A DNA stretch of 64,000 nucleotides from Chroococcidiopsis thermalis PCC 7203 (GCF_000317125.1 NC_019695.1:4576336-4640335); one strand, 5' to 3'. Positions 35,690 to 46,466 are shown, counted from the first letter of the stretch. The notes: a model not told the origin generated them from the letters alone. Numbers and translations: made by a program.

Positions 35690-37213
35690 ATGTCAGCTAC
35701 TAAGTCTTGGTTCCAACCCATCGATCGCGTGGCGATCGCCCTGATCTTCGTTCTCAGTCTGCTCATTGGACTGTTGGTGTGGCGCGGGGATATAGTTGCA
35801 CCCAAAGTGAGAGATTTTAGTTGGCAAGCTAGACAGATTGGTGCTAGCGATCGCTCTTTTAGCCTCACGTTTAGCCGTCCGATGAATACCAATAGCGTCG
35901 AGGCAAACTTACAAATCGATCCGCCACTACCAGGTAAAGTTAGTTGGGCAGGACGACGGTTAGCGTATACTTTGCTAGAACCAGCACCCTATGGCGCGAC
36001 GTATCGCGTGCAGTTACGCTTTGCCAGAGATAAGTTTACGCCTGAAACAGATTTGAGGCGGCTGCTACAACCTTTTGAGGCAACTTTTAGTACCCGCGAT
36101 CGCGCTTTTGTCTATCTCGGTGTAGAAGGAGAGGAACAAGGCAGGCTCGTCCTTTACAATTTCACCCAGCAAAAGAAAACGATCCTCACGCCGAAAAATC
36201 TGGCAGTCGTTGATTATAAGCTTTATCCTCATGGTGACAAAATTCTCTTTTCTGCTAGCGATCGCCAAAATCGCCAAAATCACAATCCCCAAGGGTTACT
36301 TTCTGCCCAGATTTATACTGTCACAACTGGAATTTCTACCCCTCAACCAGATCGGACTCACTGGTTTTCTTTCTTGAATCATCAACAAGTCCCGTCTCCA
36401 GGCAAAATTGACCTAATTTTAGATAACAAAGACTATCAAAATCTCAAATTTGACTTGTCTCCCGATGGCAACACTATATTGGTGCAGCGTGTCAGCCAGC
36501 GTCAATCCGATCGATTTGGTTTTTGGATCGTCCGTCCCAATTCTCCGCCGCAGGAAATGGAAACGGAACCAGGAGGAGACTTTTTAATTACTCCTGATAG
36601 TCAAACAGTAGCAGTTGCCCAAGGACAAGGAGTCGCAATTTTACCTTTACAAGCTGATGCAAAAAAACCCTTAGAATTTCTGCCTCAATTTGGTATGGTA
36701 CTGGATTTTGCCCCCGATGGTACGCAAGGGGCAATGGTGCGATTTAATTCCGATTACACGCGATCGCTATTTTTAGTCACAAACCAAGGCGTACAAAGAG
36801 AATTATTACGCACGACTGGTTCTATTCTCAGCGCTCAGTTCGATCCGCGTGCCGGAATTCTCTACTGCTTGCTGACACAGTTGATGCAGGGAAATACTTA
36901 TGAGGAACAGCCGTATTTAAGCGCGATCAATCTCAAAACCGGAAAACAAACGCCTCTAGTCGTGCTACCCAATCAGAGAGATATTCAGATGAGTTTAGCT
37001 CCCGATGGCTTGGGTTTGCTATTCGATCAAGTCGTGACAGCAGCCAATGCTAACCCATCTCCAACTTTACCCCGTACCGAGCAAGGACAGGCGATCGCCA
37101 CCAGTCATTTATGGCTACTCCCACTTCCTGAAACTATAAATGCCGATCTCACCAACCAATTGCGTCCCGAACAGTTGCCCTTACCTGGCTTTCGTCCCAG
37201 ATGGATACCTTAA
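35690..37213 (+). CDS. Membrane-anchored protein with Ig-like (Big_5) and TolB/beta-propeller-like repeats
   Basis: A 507-residue protein with one N-terminal membrane helix (about 13-32, VAIALIFVLSLLIGLLVW). A domain resembling bacterial Ig-like 5 follows (SFSLTFSRPMNTNSVEANLQIDPPLPGKVSW ... YGATYRVQLR, about 48-115). After that come repeated blade-like units with the S/A-P-D-G motif (FDLSPDGNTILVQRV, ITPDSQTVAVAQG, FAPDGTQGAMVRF, SLAPDGLGLLF), as in TolB/PD40 propellers. It is likely anchored to the cytoplasmic membrane with the bulk outside. Substrate or partner is unknown. Confidence 0.8.
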   Translation: MSATKSWFQPIDRVAIALIFVLSLLIGLLVWRGDIVAPKVRDFSWQARQIGASDRSFSLTFSRPMNTNSVEANLQIDPPLPGKVSWAGRRLAYTLLEPAPYGATYRVQLRFARDKFTPETDLRRLLQPFEATFSTRDRAFVYLGVEGEEQGRLVLYNFTQQKKTILTPKNLAVVDYKLYPHGDKILFSASDRQNRQNHNPQGLLSAQIYTVTTGISTPQPDRTHWFSFLNHQQVPSPGKIDLILDNKDYQNLKFDLSPDGNTILVQRVSQRQSDRFGFWIVRPNSPPQEMETEPGGDFLITPDSQTVAVAQGQGVAILPLQADAKKPLEFLPQFGMVLDFAPDGTQGAMVRFNSDYTRSLFLVTNQGVQRELLRTTGSILSAQFDPRAGILYCLLTQLMQGNTYEEQPYLSAINLKTGKQTPLVVLPNQRDIQMSLAPDGLGLLFDQVVTAANANPSPTLPRTEQGQAIATSHLWLLPLPETINADLTNQLRPEQLPLPGFRPRWIP

Positions 37214-37241
37214 CTAGGGGTGAGGAGTAAGGGAGTTAGAG

Positions 37242-37288
37242 AAAAGGACAAGGGAGACAAGGGAGACAAGGGGGACAAGGGGGATTGT
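37242..37288. repeat. GACAAGGGA nonamer array, left of the four-helix-bundle gene
   Basis: Four to five units of GACAAGGGA/GACAAGGGG. The array at 37717-37858 on the other side of the gene is in inverted orientation (CCCTTGTC), so the gene is bracketed by inverted repeats. Confidence 0.9.
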
Positions 37289-37323
37289 TGGGAATAATAG
37301 ATTGTGAAGTGGGATAAAAATGT

Positions 37324-37716
37324 TTGTTTGTGAAGAAAAAGTCTTTTAAGAGCCATGAAGATTTAGCAATATTTGAGTTAGCATTCGATACAGCAATGAC
37401 AATATACGAACTCACTAAAAAGTTTCCTATTGAAGAGAGATATTCGTTAACTGACCAAATCCGTCGTTCATCACGCTCTGTATGTGCCAATTTAGCAGAG
37501 GCTTGGAGAAAACGTAGATATAAGGCTGCTTTTATTGCCAAGTTAAACGATTGTGAGGCGGAAGCTTCTGAAACTCAAGTTTGGATAAAATTTGCCGTCA
37601 AATGCGGCTACATAGAAATAAACCAAGCGAGAGAAATTTACAGTACTTACAACAAGGTATTATGCGGTTTAGTAAACATGATTAATAACTCAGCCCAATG
37701 GACTATCGGTGAATAA
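37324..37716 (+). CDS. Four-helix-bundle protein (23S rRNA IVS type)
   Basis: A 130-residue protein from TTG 37324; GTG at 37330 is an equally good start and gives 128. It matches the IVS/four-helix-bundle family: HEDLAIFELAFDTAMTIYELTKKFP, EERYSLTDQIRRSSRSVCANLAEAW, FIAKLNDCEAEASETQVWI, EINQAREIYSTYNKVLCGLV. Such proteins were first found in 23S rRNA intervening sequences but are often free-standing and bind nucleic acid or pentamerise. Here it is not near rRNA. It is flanked by inverted nonamer arrays, which suggests that the gene and arrays moved or rearranged together. No activity is known. Confidence 0.9.
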   Translation: MFVKKKSFKSHEDLAIFELAFDTAMTIYELTKKFPIEERYSLTDQIRRSSRSVCANLAEAWRKRRYKAAFIAKLNDCEAEASETQVWIKFAVKCGYIEINQAREIYSTYNKVLCGLVNMINNSAQWTIGE

Positions 37717-37858
37717 ATCCCCCTTGTCTCCCTTGTCCCCCTTGTCTCCCTTGTCTCCCTTGTCTCCCTTCGCCCCCTAATCCCCACTCCCTTCGGTCGT
37801 GGGGTCCCCGAGTTCCCCCTTGTCTCCCTTGTCCCCCTTGTCCCCCTTGTCTCTCTTC
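37717..37858. repeat. CCCTTGTC nonamer array, right of the four-helix-bundle gene
   Basis: Two blocks of CCCTTGTCT/CCCTTGTCC units (37719-37775 and 37817-37858) are split by a short unique segment. The array runs up to the last codon of menF, whose stop is at 37857-37859. Confidence 0.9.
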
Positions 37859-39266
37859 AGATCAAAGCCTTCAGTAATGCCTGTAATTTCAACCTGACTT
37901 CGGCAATTTCTCGATCGGGATTAGAGCCAGCAACAATTCCAGCACCAGCATACAACCTAGCGCGATCGCCATCAATTAAAGCCGAACGAATTCCCACAAT
38001 AAATTCGCTATCTCCTTGATGATTTACCCAGCCTAAAGGTGCAGCATACAAACCTCTTTCAAACTTTTCGTAGGTGCGAATTTTTTTGCAAGCGAGTTGT
38101 CTGCTAACTCCTCCTACTGCTGGAGTTGGATGTAAAGCGGCAACAATTTCTAATGGATGAACATCAATCGGAACTTTAGCTTGAATTGGTGTCCATAAAT
38201 GTTGAATATTTGCTAGTCGCCGTAACCGAGGCGATAATAATTGTGGAGCAATACCGAGTTCTTGCAAACTTTGCGTAATAAAGTCAATCACAACTCGATG
38301 TTCGTGCCTTTCTTTTTCACTCTGCAATAATTGATTGGCTAATACTGTATCTTCCGCCGTTGTTTTTCCTCGCGAAATTGAACCAGCTAAAGCATCGGTA
38401 AATAGTTGGCGATCGCGAATGCTAATTAATCGTTCGGGACTTGCGCCGATAAAGTTTTGTCCTTTCCCATTATGAGTAGAAAACACGTAACAATCGGGAT
38501 GCATTTGTCGCAAGCGGTTGAGACACTTAAATAAGTTAAAGTTTGTATTTGCCTGCACGTCAATTGCATGAGCCAGGACAACTTTACTCAGTTGTTGCTC
38601 GTAAATTAATTCCGAACAGTCAATAACTGCTTGTTTAAAGCGATCGATACTACTGACATCAACTTGACTGAATTCTCGTTGAAAATGATTTCCTTCGTTT
38701 TCTGGCTGTTCTATTGAGGTAATCTCATGAATCTTACGCCATAATTGTTGAATGAATACATCTATATTTGTATCTGCTTCAATTGACAAGTTAGCAACTA
38801 ATACGCAGCGATCGCCTTGTCTAGCAATTTGCCAGCGGGGTAGAAATACTGTAGCAACTGGAAAGGGATAATCTGCTGTAGCCTCCGAGAAAAAACTGAA
38901 GCTACAAAAGAAATATGGTTTAGCAAAAGTATGGTTAGAAGAATCAAAAATATCTGTTTCTTTTAAACAAGAGCGAATAAACTTTTGAGTCAGATGAAAA
39001 CGATTTGCACCTGCCAATTGTAACTGTGCTACAGCATCAATAGCAGCGATTGCCTCTCCTTTGCTTTTATTCTCGAAATAGAAATTTAATTGATGGGGTC
39101 GAGCTAGTTTTTCTAGTAAAGCCAGCGGATCGATCGAATCGATCTCCAGAGAAATGCTGACGATTTGAGAACAATTTCGATCGCAGTTTTTTTGCGAAGC
39201 TACAAGAAACTGGTATAGCTTCTGGCAGTTTAAGTGGTAGTTGGCAGGGCGCGGTAAAAGGAGCAT
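37857..39266 (-). CDS. menF: Isochorismate synthase
   Basis: A 469-residue chorismate-utilising enzyme. The conserved catalytic region is complete: LSKVVLAHAIDV with the general-base Lys, FIGASPERLISIRD, DALAGSISRGKT, LLQSEKERHEHRVVIDFI, HPTPAVGGVSR and RLYAGAGIVAGSNPDREIAEV with the Mg2+-binding Glu residues. It converts chorismate to isochorismate, the first step to phylloquinone. The N-terminal 200 residues are variable, as is usual. It is divergent from menA-menC-menE. Its length fits MenF/EntC rather than anthranilate synthase, and the Lys in LSKVVLAH supports water attack rather than ammonia. Confidence 0.93.
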   Translation of the reverse strand: MLLLPRPANYHLNCQKLYQFLVASQKNCDRNCSQIVSISLEIDSIDPLALLEKLARPHQLNFYFENKSKGEAIAAIDAVAQLQLAGANRFHLTQKFIRSCLKETDIFDSSNHTFAKPYFFCSFSFFSEATADYPFPVATVFLPRWQIARQGDRCVLVANLSIEADTNIDVFIQQLWRKIHEITSIEQPENEGNHFQREFSQVDVSSIDRFKQAVIDCSELIYEQQLSKVVLAHAIDVQANTNFNLFKCLNRLRQMHPDCYVFSTHNGKGQNFIGASPERLISIRDRQLFTDALAGSISRGKTTAEDTVLANQLLQSEKERHEHRVVIDFITQSLQELGIAPQLLSPRLRRLANIQHLWTPIQAKVPIDVHPLEIVAALHPTPAVGGVSRQLACKKIRTYEKFERGLYAAPLGWVNHQGDSEFIVGIRSALIDGDRARLYAGAGIVAGSNPDREIAEVRLKLQALLKALI

Positions 39267-39693
39267 GAATGTTAAAGTAAACTATTTTTGCATCCAAGTT
39301 TAGTAAATTTTTTTTAACTGTAAATTTTTTTTAACTTCTGTTCCTAAAGATTATTAAATCGTGATGGGATGGCTACAGGCGATCGGTTTGCATACGAGGA
39401 GCGAGGAGCAAGGAGTGTTAGCAAAGCGGGACGAAGTCCAGAGCGAGAGAAAACCGCTAGAACGCAGACAGCATGGGAATGACAGCTACTCTCATGCCGC
39501 AAATGCACCGATCCCTATAGTACAAGAAATGGGGACGGTTATCAGTTGTCAGTTATCAGTTATCAGTGACTAGTGGCTAGTGGCTAGTGGCTAGTGATAA
39601 GAATTGAGTCTGGTTCCACTAGCCACTCACTATCAACCAACTGCCAACTCCCATTACCCATTACCAACTACCAATTACCAATCACCCTTTAAA
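39267..39693. other. Intergenic region between menF and menA, repeat-rich
   Basis: The gap between the divergent phylloquinone genes includes TTATCAG/TTGTCAG units (39538-39568), CTAGTGG units (39571-39596) and CCATTACC/CCAACTA units (39625-39684), ending about ten bases before the menA ATG. An open frame of about 70 codons at 39361-39573 ends in repeat and shows no family resemblance, so I do not call it. Confidence 0.6.
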
Positions 39694-40602
39694 ATGACAA
39701 CAAAGCTGATTACATATTCTAATTCTCAACCTAAATCGAAATTGTGGATGGCAGCAATTAAACCACCAATGTACAGCGTTGCCATTATTCCAATTTGGGT
39801 AGGAACTGCGGTAGCAGTTGCGCAAACAAAAAATTTGAATGCAGGCGTATTTTCGACTTTTCTCACTGCTGCTATCTGTATTGTAGCTTGGAGTAATATC
39901 AGCAATGATGTTTTCGATTCTGAAACGGGAATCGATAAAAATAAAGCTCACTCTTTGGTGAATTTAACTGGAAACAAACGTCTCATTTTCTGGATTGGGA
40001 ATCTGTTTTTGATTTTGGGTTTATTGGGTATTTTAGCGATCGCCTGGTGGCAACGAGACTTAACTATAATCGGCATTATCCTCGCGTGCTGCGCGATCGG
40101 CTACGCTTATCAGGGACCACCTTTTCGCTTAGGATATCACGGGTTAGGGGAAATTCTGTGCTTTGTGGCTTATGGTCCGCTTGCAGTTTCAGCAGCTTAC
40201 TATAGTCAAACTCAATCTTGGTCAACCACAAACTTAGCTGCTTCAATTATTGTCGGAACTGTCACTAGCTTAATTTTGTTCTGTTCTCATTTTCACCAAA
40301 TCAAGGACGATCTCGCTGCCGGAAAGCGATCGCCTATTGTCCGTTTGGGTACGGCTTTATCTGCTAATTTATTACCCTGGATTTGTGGCAGTATTTACAC
40401 CTTAACCAGTTTATTAACAGTTTTAAATATATTTCCAACGTGGACTTTACTAAGTTGGTTAAGCTTACCCTTTGCAATTAAGTTGTGTCGGCACGTTCTA
40501 CAATATCATGACCAACCAGAAAAAGTAAGCAATTGTAAGTTTATTGCCGTAGGGTTGCATTTTGTCTGCGGATTACTGTTAGGATTGGGATTTATGTTAT
40601 AG
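39694..40602 (+). CDS. menA: 2-carboxy-1,4-naphthoquinone phytyltransferase (MenA family)
   Basis: The ATG at 39694 gives 302 residues (MTTKLITYSNSQPKSKLWM); the 30 codons upstream are heptamer repeat. It is a UbiA-superfamily prenyltransferase with about eight membrane helices and two Asp-rich motifs: NDVFDSETGIDKNK and KDDLAAGKRSPIVRLG. WMAAIKPPMYSVAIIPIWVG near the start is typical of MenA. It attaches the phytyl chain to dihydroxynaphthoate in phylloquinone synthesis for photosystem I. It is followed by menC 53 bases downstream, with CTAGTGG repeats between. Confidence 0.94.
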   Translation: MTTKLITYSNSQPKSKLWMAAIKPPMYSVAIIPIWVGTAVAVAQTKNLNAGVFSTFLTAAICIVAWSNISNDVFDSETGIDKNKAHSLVNLTGNKRLIFWIGNLFLILGLLGILAIAWWQRDLTIIGIILACCAIGYAYQGPPFRLGYHGLGEILCFVAYGPLAVSAAYYSQTQSWSTTNLAASIIVGTVTSLILFCSHFHQIKDDLAAGKRSPIVRLGTALSANLLPWICGSIYTLTSLLTVLNIFPTWTLLSWLSLPFAIKLCRHVLQYHDQPEKVSNCKFIAVGLHFVCGLLLGLGFML

Positions 40603-40655
40603 GTGTCAGTTATTAGTGGCTGGTGGCTAGTGGCTGGTGGCTAGAGAAGATTCCC

Positions 40656-41614
40656 ATGACTCAATTCGATTTTCGTCCTTATCGACGACGATTTAAACCA
40701 CCTCTACAAACAAATCATGGCGTTTGGGACGTGCGAGATGGGATTATAATTCGATTGACTAGCAATTCAAATGTGGGATATGGTGAGATTGCGCCTATTA
40801 GTTGGTTTGGCTCGGAAACAGTAGAACAAGCGTTAGATTTTTGTCGCCAGTTACCAAAAGAAATTTCTGAGGAAATTATTTTTTCGATTCCCGATCGCCT
40901 TCCCGCTTGTCAGTTTGGATTTGAATCAGCATGGGAAGATATTAATTGTTGTAAGAACGTACAAATCGCTCCTACAACATCCCTTCCCTACAGTGCTTTA
41001 CTTCCTGCTGGTAAAGCTGCCTTATCAACCTGGCAAAGTTTAGCAAAAGACGGTTATAGCACCTTTAAATGGAAAATTGGAGTTTATCTGATTGCTGAGG
41101 AATTGGCTATTTTTCACCACTTAACTGAAGTATTGCCAGAGAGAGTAAAACTGCGATTAGATGCCAATGGGGGACTGAGTTATGATGAGGCAAATTTGTG
41201 GCTTTATACCTGCGATCGCGTTATGGCAACGGGAGTAGGTGTAGAAATTGAATATATCGAACAGCCGCTTGCTAGAGAGAATTTGACTGAAATGCAAGAA
41301 TTGAGTTGCTACTATGCTACCGCGATCGCGCTGGATGAATCTGTAGCTAATCTGACTCAATTAGAAACTTGCTATCAGCAGGGATGGCGAGGAATTTTTA
41401 CGATTAAACCCAGTATTGCTGGTTCGCCAAGTCGTTTGCGAAAGTTCTGTCAAGAACACAAAATTGATGCGGTATTCTCTTCCGTATTTGAAACTATTGT
41501 CGGTAAACAAGCAGCTTTAAAACTAGCAGCAGAACTATCTCTAAATCGTCGCGCAGTTGGATTTGGCGTACATCACTGGTTAGAGGAAAATGAACAAACT
41601 TGGCTAGAACAATT

Positions 41615-41630
<16 letters not shown>
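40656..41630 (+). CDS. menC: o-Succinylbenzoate synthase
   Basis: The ATG at 40656 gives 324 residues (MTQFDFRPYRRRFKPPLQT). The GTG at 40623 lies in a CTAGTGG repeat and is rejected. It is an enolase-superfamily member: STFKWKIGV contains the catalytic K-x-K Lys pair. Metal ligands are in RLDANGG, IEYIEQPL and IALDES, and the second catalytic Lys is in GIFTIKPSIAG. It dehydrates SHCHC to o-succinylbenzoate. menE overlaps its last 16 bases, so the two are translationally coupled. Confidence 0.94.
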
Positions 41631-43042
<1,412 letters not shown>

Positions 43043-43543
43043 GTAATTGTTGTCTGGTTCTGCTTTCAGGATCGATACAAACGTGTTCTGTCAAGACTTT
43101 GGCAACTTCGCGATCGCCTGCGTCAACCATTTTATACGTTACCTCAAAATAATCATCGCCCATATATTTTGGCGTGAGTTCGACTAAGATTTTATCGCCA
43201 CAAAACATCGGACGGAAAAAATCTGCACTAGCATGAACGATGGGAATAGCAACCGAAGATTTACTGAAAAACGCTTGGATGTTAATTCCTGATGCTGCTA
43301 AAGACTCTTCGTAAGCTTCATGGCATATAGATAGAACGCTGGCAAAGTAGACAACCCCAGCTGCATCAGTATCCTGAAAGCGAATAGTACGAGTATATGT
43401 AAATGTCATTTATCGAGGAGTATGTTCACATCTATTTATCTCCGATAGTGCCAGAATTAGCTACCAATTTTTCTTTTTTTCTTAATTTTTAACGCCAATC
43501 CAGAGTGAACAGGCATTAAATATTCTCCAATCTGCATAAAAAG

Positions 43544-43582
43544 AGGGCTTTATTTCCTCTTTAAAAAGGGGGTTAGGGGGAT
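43544..43582. repeat. Hairpin repeat, family 'TAGCCCCCCTT' (after ABC permease)
   Basis: A diverged copy (AGGGCTTTATTTCCTCTTT then AAAAAGGGGGTTAGGGGGATC), 14 bases after the stop of the permease gene at 43596. Confidence 0.75.
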
Positions 43583-43595
43583 CGAGAGTACTAGA

Positions 43596-44372
43596 TCACA
43601 ATCTTCTCTCTACCACCAACATTCGCCGATAAGATAACCATCCTCCCAGTACCATCAATCCCGTGAAGCCAACTAAAAACCAGAAATTCTCGCTAATTTC
43701 AGCCATCTCACTTCCGTTAGCAGAAACTTTTAAAAAAGCTGTATTCATGTGATAAATCGGGTTGAACTTGGCAATTTGTTGTAAATGTTTCGGAAACAAA
43801 AAAGCAGGGATAAAAGCACCGCCTAACATCAACAACGGCACGCCAAAAGCCGCGATTAAAGCATTTACATCTTCCGTACGACGGGCTAATTGCGTGCCTA
43901 AAATAAAACCTAAACCTACGTATGCAGCTATACTCAGTAAAATAATTAAGCAGCCCAAAATCAAGGAGCCATTGAAACTAGCATTAAAAAATAATGAAGA
44001 AATCGTATAAATTAGTACAGCTTGTCCTATGCCAATACAACTGTGAGCGAGAAAAATTCCTAAAAAGTAGGAAGTGCCACTTAGAGGAGAAATGAATAGA
44101 CGCTTGAGAGTTTGTTGTTCTCGTTCGGAAACGATAGTAGCAACCGTACCACCCAAACAACTGAAAAACAACGCTGCTCCTACTAACGTTAAGGGTGCAG
44201 CAATATTAAAAGCTTGGTCTATTGACAGCTTGGCTCGTTCTGCCAAAATAAATCCGTTAAGTAACAATACAGAAACGGGAAAAATACTCCAAAAAATTAA
44301 GCTGCGACGGCGACGCAGTAGTTCAATTAAGATTCGTTGTGCGACAGCCAGCGTTTCTCGCCAATATTTCAT
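43596..44372 (-). CDS. ABC-2 type permease
   Basis: A 258-residue membrane protein with about six helices and an N-terminal amphipathic helix (LAVAQRILIELLRRRRSLIFW). The ABC-2 motif is ATIVSEREQQTLKRLFISPLSGTSYF and the C-terminal half contains the LGFILGTQLARRTEDVNALIAAF segment of the multidrug/daunorubicin branch. No ATPase is adjacent. The ATPase gene at 57762-58613, of the matching branch, may supply it, which is inference. Its start is only 23 bases from the divergent CruE-like gene, so their promoters must overlap or lie within the opposite gene. Confidence 0.88.
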   Translation of the reverse strand: MKYWRETLAVAQRILIELLRRRRSLIFWSIFPVSVLLLNGFILAERAKLSIDQAFNIAAPLTLVGAALFFSCLGGTVATIVSEREQQTLKRLFISPLSGTSYFLGIFLAHSCIGIGQAVLIYTISSLFFNASFNGSLILGCLIILLSIAAYVGLGFILGTQLARRTEDVNALIAAFGVPLLMLGGAFIPAFLFPKHLQQIAKFNPIYHMNTAFLKVSANGSEMAEISENFWFLVGFTGLMVLGGWLSYRRMLVVERRL

Positions 44373-44395
44373 CGTGATGGGAGTGAGGAGTTAAC

Positions 44396-46396
44396 TTGAA
44401 TCCATTATCAAACGACGTGCTTTCACAGCCAATTTCTCGACGCACTTTATTTAAGCTATGTGGGATTGGTGCTGTCGGGGGAGTTGTGGGATACACTCGG
44501 TTTTCAAAACCACAGCCTACGGTACACCAACCAGATAGATTAGATCTACCGCGATCGCTAACTCAATCGAAAAGCGTAGTTGTTGTCGGTGGAGGATTAG
44601 CTGGATTAGCTTGCGCCTACGAACTGAGTCAGCGCGGATTTGCCGTGACGCTATTAGAGCGATCGCCACAACTGGGTGGTAAGATTGCCAGCTGGCAGGT
44701 CGAAGCAGCAGGGGAAACTTTTATGATGGAACACGGCTTCCACGGTTTCTTTCCTCAATACTACAACCTCAAAAGTATCGTGGCAGAACTGGAAATTCAG
44801 GACAATTTTCGGTCTTTAAATTCCTACGCCGTCCTTTATCGGGGTGAGAAGTACCAGCCAGAAGTCTTCCGTCCCAGTCACTCAGCTTTTCCGTGGAATA
44901 TCGTTGATTTAGCGATCGCCTCTCCTAATCGGCTCAAATGGGGTATTAACCTGACAAAATGGGAACACTGGCAGGTGTTTCGGGCAATTACCGGATTTCA
45001 AACCCAAAAAACCTTTCAACGCCTAGATCATCTTTCCGTAGCCGAGTGGGTAGAACGGAGTTTTCCGCACGGATTATACGATTTATACTTTTTACCCTTC
45101 GCCAAATCAAGCTTGAATGCCCCAGATTTGATGAGTGTGGGAGAATTAATGCAATTTTTCCACTTTTACTTTTTTGGCAATCCCGAAGGACTGGCTTTTA
45201 ACGGTACGCGCTACGACATGGGTACGAGTTTAGTCCAACCAATTGCGAGTGCGATCGCGCGAAATGGTGGCAAGATTGTCACGGGTGCTAACGTCACCGC
45301 AATTCAAACTCAAAATGGCAAGATTTCATCCCTCAGCTATTCTCAAGGAGAAGGGGAGGATGCGCCGTTTTGGGTAACGGGAGTTGGAGACAAGGGGGAC
45401 AAGGGGGACAAGGGGGACAAGGGAGAAATTTCATATTACGGTGCAGCCGATCGCATGTATGCTGTTTCTCCTGAAAATAAAGCAGCAATCTCTCTTACCT
45501 GTACCCATCAAGGCTGTACGGTACAACTCGCAGAAGACGGCAAATTTCACTGTCCCTGTCATGGTGCAGTATACGATCGCCAAGGGAAAGTATTGAAAGG
45601 ACCAGCACAAAGAGATTTACCCCGCTTTCAAGTTGTCAAACAGCAAGAAGATCGATTGCAACTAGTCGGGAGTCGGGAGTCATTGAACAACCAACTACCA
45701 ACTACCAACTACCAATTACCAATTACCAACTACCAATTACCAATTCAAGCCGATTACTACATCTTCGCCACCGACGTACCAGGAGTACAACAATTATTTA
45801 CCTTAGTCGCGGGAGAAGTTAGCCAGCAAGTGCGATCGCAAGTCGAAAAGTTGTCTATAGCCGATCCTTTCGCTGTCTGTCGCTTCTGGTTCGATCGCGA
45901 TTTTGATTGGCAACACAGCAATTTTACCTCTTTATCTGGCTATCAACTCACCGACAGCATTACGCTTTATCACCGCATTCAGGAACCATATATTGATTGG
46001 GCAAATAAAACGGGTGGTAGCGTCGTGGAGTTACACGCCTATTGTTACAAAGAAAAAGAGTTTCCCAATCAGCAAGCTTTATTGACAACATTCGAGCAAG
46101 AATTATATGAAATTGTACCGCAGTTACAGCAAGCAAAAATGTTGCATCGGGAATTAGTCAATCAAAAGAATTTCTCTGGTTATCCACCAAATAGCTATAG
46201 CGATCGACCGGAGACAAGTACGGAGATTCCTAATTTAATATTTGCAGGTGATTGGGTCAAAATGCCATTTCCTTGCGGATTAATGGAAAGGGCTGTAAGT
46301 AGTGGATTGCTAGCAGCAAATGAGATTTTACACCGCGAAGGATTGCAAAGGCGATCGCTTTTCTCCGTTAATCCAGAGGGAATGTTGAAGATTTAA
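44396..46396 (+). CDS. cruE: FAD-dependent oxidoreductase with internal Rieske domain (CruE/CrtU-like carotenoid desaturase-methyltransferase)
   Basis: Start TTG 44396 is fixed by AGGAG at 44386-44390. The protein has 666 residues. It opens with a Tat-like signal (SRRTLFKLCGIGAVGGVVG), then the FAD motif VVVVGGGLAGLACAYELSQRG and GGKIASWQ. MEHGFHGFFPQYYNL matches isorenieratene-synthase-type enzymes. A Rieske domain is inserted (CTHQGCTVQL and CPCHGAVYD, about residues 365-385), and the C-terminal FAD segment is FAGDWVKMPFPCGLMERAV. Such proteins turn beta-ionone rings into aromatic rings. Together with the next gene this suggests synechoxanthin-type aromatic carotenoids. Two repeat-encoded inserts are present: DKGDKGDKGDKG (about 332-343) and NYQLPIT heptads (about 424-452), on either side of the Rieske domain. 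The symbol is my best guess. Confidence 0.7.
   Translation: MNPLSNDVLSQPISRRTLFKLCGIGAVGGVVGYTRFSKPQPTVHQPDRLDLPRSLTQSKSVVVVGGGLAGLACAYELSQRGFAVTLLERSPQLGGKIASWQVEAAGETFMMEHGFHGFFPQYYNLKSIVAELEIQDNFRSLNSYAVLYRGEKYQPEVFRPSHSAFPWNIVDLAIASPNRLKWGINLTKWEHWQVFRAITGFQTQKTFQRLDHLSVAEWVERSFPHGLYDLYFLPFAKSSLNAPDLMSVGELMQFFHFYFFGNPEGLAFNGTRYDMGTSLVQPIASAIARNGGKIVTGANVTAIQTQNGKISSLSYSQGEGEDAPFWVTGVGDKGDKGDKGDKGEISYYGAADRMYAVSPENKAAISLTCTHQGCTVQLAEDGKFHCPCHGAVYDRQGKVLKGPAQRDLPRFQVVKQQEDRLQLVGSRESLNNQLPTTNYQLPITNYQLPIQADYYIFATDVPGVQQLFTLVAGEVSQQVRSQVEKLSIADPFAVCRFWFDRDFDWQHSNFTSLSGYQLTDSITLYHRIQEPYIDWANKTGGSVVELHAYCYKEKEFPNQQALLTTFEQELYEIVPQLQQAKMLHRELVNQKNFSGYPPNSYSDRPETSTEIPNLIFAGDWVKMPFPCGLMERAVSSGLLAANEILHREGLQRRSLFSVNPEGMLKI
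45384..45428. repeat. GACAAGGGG nonamer array inside the CruE-like gene
   Basis: Four tandem units read as Asp-Lys-Gly repeats. They lie between the first FAD segment and the Rieske domain. Confidence 0.92.
45664..45748. repeat. GTCGGGA and CCAATTA heptamer arrays inside the CruE-like gene
   Basis: Two GTCGGGA units and about nine CCAACTA/CCAATTA units are read in frame as SRES and then NYQLPIT heptapeptides, just after the Rieske domain. The same CCAATTA array precedes murQ, recF and menA. Confidence 0.92.
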
Positions 46397-46403
46397 TTAC
46401 AGC

Positions 46404-46427
46404 AGGGTGTGTTCTTTAACGCACCCT
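46404..46427. repeat. Hairpin AGGGTGTG ... CGCACCCT between the two carotenoid-type genes
   Basis: Eight-base arms with one G-T pair flank an 8-base loop, 8 bases after the CruE-like stop. It looks like another short hairpin repeat family and could separate translation of the two genes. Confidence 0.6.
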
Positions 46428-46466
46428 ACCAATTCCAAAATTATTAGTTCAAAAATATATAAAGCT

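Noticed and set aside
39361-39573. 70-codon open frame between menF and menA
   Set aside because: It ends in TTATCAG/GTCAGTT repeat and lacks a ribosome-binding site or recognisable protein pattern.
39604-39693. N-terminal extension of MenA
   Set aside because: It translates heptamer repeat. The normal MenA start is ATG 39694.
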